A stretch of 64,000 bases of DNA from NCBI RefSeq assembly GCF_009833085.1, contig NZ_QRBZ01000025.1:1-64000 (forward strand), written 5' to 3'. The DNA comes from Nitrosomonas oligotropha. Its GTDB lineage: Bacteria > Pseudomonadota > Gammaproteobacteria > Burkholderiales > Nitrosomonadaceae. The position numbers and the translations under genes are program-made. Below, piece by piece: positions 59,871 to 64,000 of this stretch. The first letter of the stretch is position 1. Each line of letters begins with the position of its first letter. The notes under the pieces were generated by a model. The model had not been told where the DNA came from and made no database searches. It was given only the letters and a program-made list of their open reading frames with translations.

Positions 59871-60434
59871 GAGCTGATTTGCGGCGTCGACGAAGCTGGC
59901 CGGGGACCCCTCGCCGGACCCGTTTATGCAGCCTGTGTGGTGCTGAAAGCCGATCACCCGATCGCTGGACTGGCCGATTCTAAGAAGTTAAGCGAAAACA
60001 AGCGCGATGCGCTTGCGATCATGATCAAACAACATGCTGCCGCATGGGCTGTGGCATCGGCTACAGTCGAAGAAATCGATCAGCTCAACATCCTGCAAGC
60101 AAGCTTGTTGGCCATGCAACGTGCTGTGAATAGCTTACCGTTTGTGCCCGAGATCGCGCTCGTCGATGGAAATCAAAGCCCGCGTTTGCCATGTCCGGTG
60201 CGCACCATCATCCGGGGTGATAGTCTGATACCCGCCATTTCAGCCGCTTCCATTTTAGCCAAAACCGCACGTGACGCGGAAATGAAGCGATTGCACCAGC
60301 TTTATCCGTGCTATGGCTTTGATAAGCACAAAGGGTACGGAACCACAGCGCATTTGGCCGCACTGCATGAATATGGCGCTTGTAAAATACACCGGCAAAG
60401 TTTTGCGCCGGTAAATGCCTTAAACCAGCGATGA
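59871..60434 (+). CDS. rnhB: Ribonuclease HII, no in-frame start codon
   Basis: The frame encodes [20 protein letters not shown] with the catalytic Asp-Glu, then [12 protein letters not shown], and the C-terminal [16 protein letters not shown] and [13 protein letters not shown] of RNase HII. It would remove ribonucleotides from DNA. The frame is open only from 59847 and has no ATG, GTG or TTG before the DEAGRG motif; the ATG at 59869 is out of frame by one base. A single missing base (ATGGAG to ATGAG) would restore a normal start. Otherwise the start is CTG 59874 or the gene is impaired; the next GTG (59937) removes the catalytic site. Start coordinate is the conserved frame, not a proven codon. 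Confidence 0.85.
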   Translation, partial: ELICGVDEAGRGPLAGPVYAACVVLKADHPIAGLADSKKLSENKRDALAIMIKQHAAAWAVASATVEEIDQLNILQASLLAMQRAVNSLPFVPEIALVDGNQSPRLPCPVRTIIRGDSLIPAISAASILAKTARDAEMKRLHQLYPCYGFDKHKGYGTTAHLAALHEYGACKIHRQSFAPVNALNQR

Positions 60435-60630
60435 TCATTGAATCATCGCGATGGCTTTCATGCGGCATCATCTTTTAAAACCCAAATTACCGGATCACTC
60501 GTAAAGAGAGAGTCGTAGGATGTCCCTCACATAGTGAGGCGCATCGTTCGCTATACCTGAGATTCGCTCAGTTTGTCCTTCAACAATGTTATGATTTGCT
60601 CCTGAATATGAACCCATCGCTGGAGAAATC

Positions 60631-61290
60631 ATGCGTGACTCAGAACCTCAATCCGGTTTGAATTTTAATTTCATCGTGCCAATTGCCATGTTGGCTGTTT
60701 TGTTGCTGGTGCCTTTTTCGATCAATGCGGTGTTGCATATGTTGTCGGCTAAAAGGATACATAACCCGGTAATCATGAAATTGCCGCTGGATAGTACGGT
60801 GATTACGATTCCGTCCGAGGTAAAACAATATGAACCGTTTGAAGTAGCGGTCAATCTGGAAACAAAACACCTTGCCAAGTTTCTGAATGAGATTGTGGCG
60901 ACGGCTTCCGAAGGAACTTCGATACATGGAATTCGCGGTGTGGTGTCGCCCAATATGAAGGCTGAGATTGCTGGCGATGATTTTGAAATTGACAGATTAG
61001 GCGCGCAGGATCCGGTTTCGGATTATGGCGGTACGGCCAAATGGCGCTGGCGCGTGACGCCGGAATCATCCGGGGAGCAAGTGTTAAGGTTTCAGCTGCA
61101 TATAGTGACGCAAGATAATGTGCAGGCAGACACTAAAGTGCTGGGACTCGCCGAAGCGAATTTTTCCGTCCAGGCGAATCTGTCGGAGTGGATGAAACGG
61201 AACGGAGTCTGGGTTGCTGTGCTGCTGACGGTACTTGCAGTGGCCTTTTATGGCTTGCGGCGGCGTTACGCTCGTCAGTTACCTATCTGA
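60631..61290 (+). CDS. Bitopic membrane protein of unknown function
   Basis: A 219-residue protein with one helix near each end (IVPIAMLAVLLLVPFSINAV at about 15-35, VWVAVLLTVLAVAFYGLR at about 193-210). Between them lies a roughly 150-residue beta-rich domain with PSEVKQYEPFEVAVNLETK and WRWRVTPESSGEQVLRFQLH, resembling an immunoglobulin-like fold placed in the periplasm. No family is recognised. It stands alone before hsp20. Confidence 0.6.
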   Translation: MRDSEPQSGLNFNFIVPIAMLAVLLLVPFSINAVLHMLSAKRIHNPVIMKLPLDSTVITIPSEVKQYEPFEVAVNLETKHLAKFLNEIVATASEGTSIHGIRGVVSPNMKAEIAGDDFEIDRLGAQDPVSDYGGTAKWRWRVTPESSGEQVLRFQLHIVTQDNVQADTKVLGLAEANFSVQANLSEWMKRNGVWVAVLLTVLAVAFYGLRRRYARQLPI

Positions 61291-61338
61291 TTTGTAACTG
61301 GAATTGTAATAATCGTATTGAATGGTTTTTTCAGGACG

Positions 61339-61366
61339 CTTGAAAAAAAATAATTGATCCTTATAT
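61339..61366 (+). promoter_or_regulatory. Sigma-32-like heat-shock promoter of hsp20
   Basis: CTTGAAA (61339-61345) is a perfect -35 box for sigma-32. CCTTATAT (61359-61366) lies 13 bases on and matches the -10 consensus CCCCATNT at five of seven defined positions. The hsp20 start is 128 bases downstream. Confidence 0.6.
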
Positions 61367-61493
61367 CAGGTTTGAAAGTGTACTTTTTGTAACTGTGAAA
61401 ACGCTGCATTAAATATAGAGCATTTGAGATTGAATGAGGCGTTGATGTTGAACTTACACAATGTGCTTTTTTAATTGATAAGGAGAATTAAGT

Positions 61494-61922
61494 ATGGCTA
61501 TTACACGTTATGAACCTTGGGGATTGTTGAGTCAACTGCAAAGAGAATTGGAGCGTAACGTTGCGGAAGGTTCTACCGCAACGGCGGAATGGTCTCCTGC
61601 GGTGGATATTAAGGAAGAAGCGGACAAATTTGTCATTCATGCGGATATTCCGGGGGTGAAACCGGAAGAAATCGATATCAGCATGGAAGATGGCGTACTC
61701 ACCATTAAAGGTGAGAAAAAATCGGAAAGCAAAACCGAAAAAGAAGGCTACAAGCGTGTTGAGCGAACATACGGTTCCTTCTACCGGCGTTTCAGTCTGC
61801 CGGATACCGCTAACGCCGAAGCGATTTCCGCATCGTCAAAACACGGTGTGCTGGAGGTAGTCATACCGAAGCGTGAAGCCGTACAACCGAAGAAAATTAA
61901 CGTCACCGCGGCGGCCGAGTAA
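61494..61922 (+). CDS. Small heat-shock protein Hsp20
   Basis: A 142-residue alpha-crystallin-type chaperone. After a short N-terminal arm, the domain begins WSPAVDIKEEADKFVIHADI, has EDGVLTIKGEKK and the G-x-L motif SSKHGVLEVVIPK, and ends with a short tail. A GGAGAA ribosome site precedes the ATG. A sigma-32-like promoter lies upstream and a terminator downstream, so it is a separate heat-inducible unit. Confidence 0.95.
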   Translation: MAITRYEPWGLLSQLQRELERNVAEGSTATAEWSPAVDIKEEADKFVIHADIPGVKPEEIDISMEDGVLTIKGEKKSESKTEKEGYKRVERTYGSFYRRFSLPDTANAEAISASSKHGVLEVVIPKREAVQPKKINVTAAAE

Positions 61923-61950
61923 TGTAGCCTTTTTGACGCGCAGAGATGGG

Positions 61951-61978
61951 AAATGGAGCCTTCGGGCTCCATTTTTAT
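61951..61978 (+). terminator. Rho-independent terminator after hsp20
   Basis: A ten-pair stem AAATGGAGCC (61951-61960) with GGCTCCATTT (61965-61974) closes on a TTCG tetraloop and continues into T bases. It lies 30 bases past the hsp20 stop. Confidence 0.92.
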
Positions 61979-62101
61979 TACAGCTGTTTTTGCCAAGCGG
62001 GCTAAAGCATGACAGAATTGCCCCCCTTGGTTTATCGGGAAATGCAAAATCAATAACTTGATTAATCCCGCAATCGTTTTTATCCAAATTAAACTTCACT
62101 G

Positions 62102-64000
62102 ATGCCGCTCATTACACTGGAAAATGCCTGCCTGGCTTTTGGCCACCATGCTCTGCTCGATCATGCCAACTTGCAACTCGACCCGGGCGAGCGTGCCGGT
62201 CTGATCGGCAGAAACGGGGGCGGTAAATCAAGTTTGCTGCGATCATTGGCAGGCGAGATTAAACTCGATGACGGCCGGCTCTGGCGCGCGCCCAATTTAA
62301 AGCTGGCGTATGTATCGCAAGAGCCGCTGTTGAATCCTGCCAATACGGTATATCAAGAAGTTTCCACGGGTTTGGGCAATATCAGCCAGATATTGCTGGA
62401 GTATCACGCAGTCTCGCATGCATTAGGCGAAGCACCGGAAAATACCGAAACGTTGCTGATCCGTCTGCAAGATTTGCAAGGCGCTTTGGAAGTCGACGGC
62501 GGATGGAACCTGCAAGCAAAAATAGAAACAGTGATCGATAAACTGAATTTGCCTGCGGATACCTTGATCGATCATCTCTCCGGGGGGTTAAAAAAGCGGG
62601 TGGCGCTGGCGCGTGCGCTGGTGATATCGCCGGATGTGCTGTTACTGGATGAACCCACCAATCATCTGGACTTTTCTTCCATTGAATGGCTGGAAGGATT
62701 ACTGAGGGATTTTTCCGGTAGCGTTTTGTTTATCACGCATGATCGCCGTTTTCTCGATAACGTGGCGACCAGAATTATTGAGCTGGATCGCGGAAATTTA
62801 CAGGCTTTTTCCGGTAATTTCTCCGATTATCAGCGCCAGAAAGCGGAAATGCTGGAAGTCGAGGCGATACATAACCGGAAATTCGACAAATTCCTGGCGC
62901 AGGAAGAAGTTTGGATACGCAAAGGAATCGAAGCGCGGCGCACCCGTAACGAAGGCAGAGTGCGAAGGCTGGAGGCATTGCGTCTGGAACGCGCGGCGCG
63001 CCGGGACAAGGTCGGAAAGGCCAATATCAATGTCGATGCGGGGGAGCGTTCGGGTAAGCTGGTTGCCGAGCTGGAGCAGGTTAGTAAAAGCTACGGTGAT
63101 AAAGCGATTATCAAGGATTTCTCCTGCCGCATTATGCGCGGTGACCGGGTGGGATTGCTGGGTCCGAATGGTGCTGGAAAATCGACGCTGTTAAAATTGA
63201 TTCTGGGCGAATTGCAACCGGATTCCGGTAGCATTCAGCAAGGTACCAAGCTGTCGGTTGCTTATTTCGATCAGATGCGCGAGCAGCTCAATGAAGAAAT
63301 GGTTCTGACGGATACCATCAGCCCGGGTTCGGATTTTGTTGAGATTAACGGTAAGCGCAAGCATGTCATCAGTTATTTGGAGGATTTTTTGTTTCCGCCG
63401 GAACGCGCTCGTTCGCCCGTCAAGTCACTTTCAGGCGGCGAACGCAATCGTTTGCTGCTGGCGCGATTATTTACCCGTCCTGCCAATGTGTTGGTTCTGG
63501 ACGAACCCACCAACGATCTGGATATCGAAACGCTGGAATTGCTGGAAGCGTTGTTGCAAGATTATTCCGGTACGTTGTTTTTGGTCAGTCATGACCGGGA
63601 ATTTCTGGATAATGTCGTTACTCAAGTAATTGCATTTGAAGGAAATGGAAAATTATGTGAATATATTGGCGGTTATGAAGATTGGATACGTGCAAAACAG
63701 TTTGAAGATAATAACAATCAGCAAAAAATATTATCGAAGCAGCCGGAAACCTCACCAAACAGTGGTTCTACAGCGCCAAAGCCTGCTCGGACTAAAAAAC
63801 TGAGTTATCAGGAAGCACGTGAGCTTGAAGCATTACCTGGTAAAATTGATACGTTGGAACGGGAGCAGGCCAATATTACTTTGCGCTTGCACGAACCAGC
63901 AATTTATCGTGATCACCCAGACGAAGTAAAAGTATTACAAACACGCTCAGCAGCGATTGAAAAAGAATTGACAGACTGCCTTGCAAAATGGGAAGAATTG
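62102..64000 (+). CDS. uup: ABC-F ATPase Uup, cut by right edge
   Basis: At least 633 residues of an ABC-F protein with two ATPase domains. The first has GRNGGGKSSLLRSLAG, LSGGLKKRVALARAL and DEPTNHLDF; the second has GPNGAGKSTLLKLILG, LSGGERNRLLLARLF and DEPTNDLDIETLE. A charged linker lies between, and a C-terminal domain begins near LSYQEARELEALPGKIDTLE, forming the Uup coiled coil. Uup suppresses transposon excision and acts on ribosomes and branched DNA. The frame is open to base 64000 (no stop seen); few residues should be missing. Confidence 0.95.
   Translation, partial: MPLITLENACLAFGHHALLDHANLQLDPGERAGLIGRNGGGKSSLLRSLAGEIKLDDGRLWRAPNLKLAYVSQEPLLNPANTVYQEVSTGLGNISQILLEYHAVSHALGEAPENTETLLIRLQDLQGALEVDGGWNLQAKIETVIDKLNLPADTLIDHLSGGLKKRVALARALVISPDVLLLDEPTNHLDFSSIEWLEGLLRDFSGSVLFITHDRRFLDNVATRIIELDRGNLQAFSGNFSDYQRQKAEMLEVEAIHNRKFDKFLAQEEVWIRKGIEARRTRNEGRVRRLEALRLERAARRDKVGKANINVDAGERSGKLVAELEQVSKSYGDKAIIKDFSCRIMRGDRVGLLGPNGAGKSTLLKLILGELQPDSGSIQQGTKLSVAYFDQMREQLNEEMVLTDTISPGSDFVEINGKRKHVISYLEDFLFPPERARSPVKSLSGGERNRLLLARLFTRPANVLVLDEPTNDLDIETLELLEALLQDYSGTLFLVSHDREFLDNVVTQVIAFEGNGKLCEYIGGYEDWIRAKQFEDNNNQQKILSKQPETSPNSGSTAPKPARTKKLSYQEARELEALPGKIDTLEREQANITLRLHEPAIYRDHPDEVKVLQTRSAAIEKELTDCLAKWEEL

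Noticed and set aside
62739-63629. Closed plus-strand frames near the right end
   Set aside because: They are out of frame inside uup, whose own frame is open to the window edge.

Overview
This 64 kb window is a chromosomal segment of a Gram-negative betaproteobacterium. The gene content and gene order, small c-type cytochromes, a copper-handling cluster and the absence of carbon-catabolic genes fit an ammonia oxidiser of the Nitrosomonas type. The genus is inferred from protein resemblance, not proven. Most of the window is conserved housekeeping DNA in well-known betaproteobacterial neighbourhoods.

Layout: (1) 1-9.3 kb: a left-truncated, frame-disrupted chemoreceptor, a small membrane protein, cutA-dsbD-thioredoxin-like (disulfide metabolism), a BON lipoprotein, a DUF2784 protein, ttcA, a cupredoxin/DUF411/cytochrome c cluster (copper and redox) and a coiled-coil exported protein. 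(2) 9.7-19.7 kb: mutS, slyD, then the minus-strand run lnt-glyQ-glyS-gmhB-plsC-ygjP. (3) 20-29 kb: TPR lipoprotein, minCDE, lolB, ispE, tRNA-Gln, prs, rplY, pth, ychF. (4) 29.1-41.3 kb: an accessory defence island, all on the minus strand. It holds a type I restriction-modification operon (hsdR-hsdM-hsdS) continuing with overlapping genes into an SMC-like ATPase plus HNH nuclease pair (Septu/PtuAB-like) and a RhuM protein. Upstream lie a MntA-HepT toxin-antitoxin pair and a decayed second copy of the rapA 3' end. (5) 41.3-48.7 kb: rapA, a DUF2490 outer-membrane protein, a cytochrome c lipoprotein, a divergent HemN-like radical SAM protein, and an Fnr regulator with a perfect FNR box. (6) 48.9-60.4 kb: rpsB-tsf-pyrH-frr-uppS-cdsA-dxr-rseP-bamA-skp-fabZ-rnhB (translation, isoprenoid/phospholipid and outer-membrane assembly). 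(7) 60.6-64 kb: an unknown membrane protein, a heat-shock hsp20 with a sigma-32-like promoter, and uup running off the right edge.

Most notable points: hsdM is broken exactly at its SAM-binding motif by a perfect 27-bp inverted repeat that copies that motif backwards. An ATPase/HNH pair is translationally coupled to hsdS, whose protein has an unusual C-terminal extension. GmhB has lost two catalytic HAD residues (DxD to DxT, and motif II Thr to Ala). The lpxD, lpxA and lpxB genes expected around fabZ are not there, and rnhB next to that junction lacks an in-frame start codon. The island edge carries a diverged rapA tail next to a dRS3-like repeat. These are readings of the raw sequence; no database search or alignment was run.
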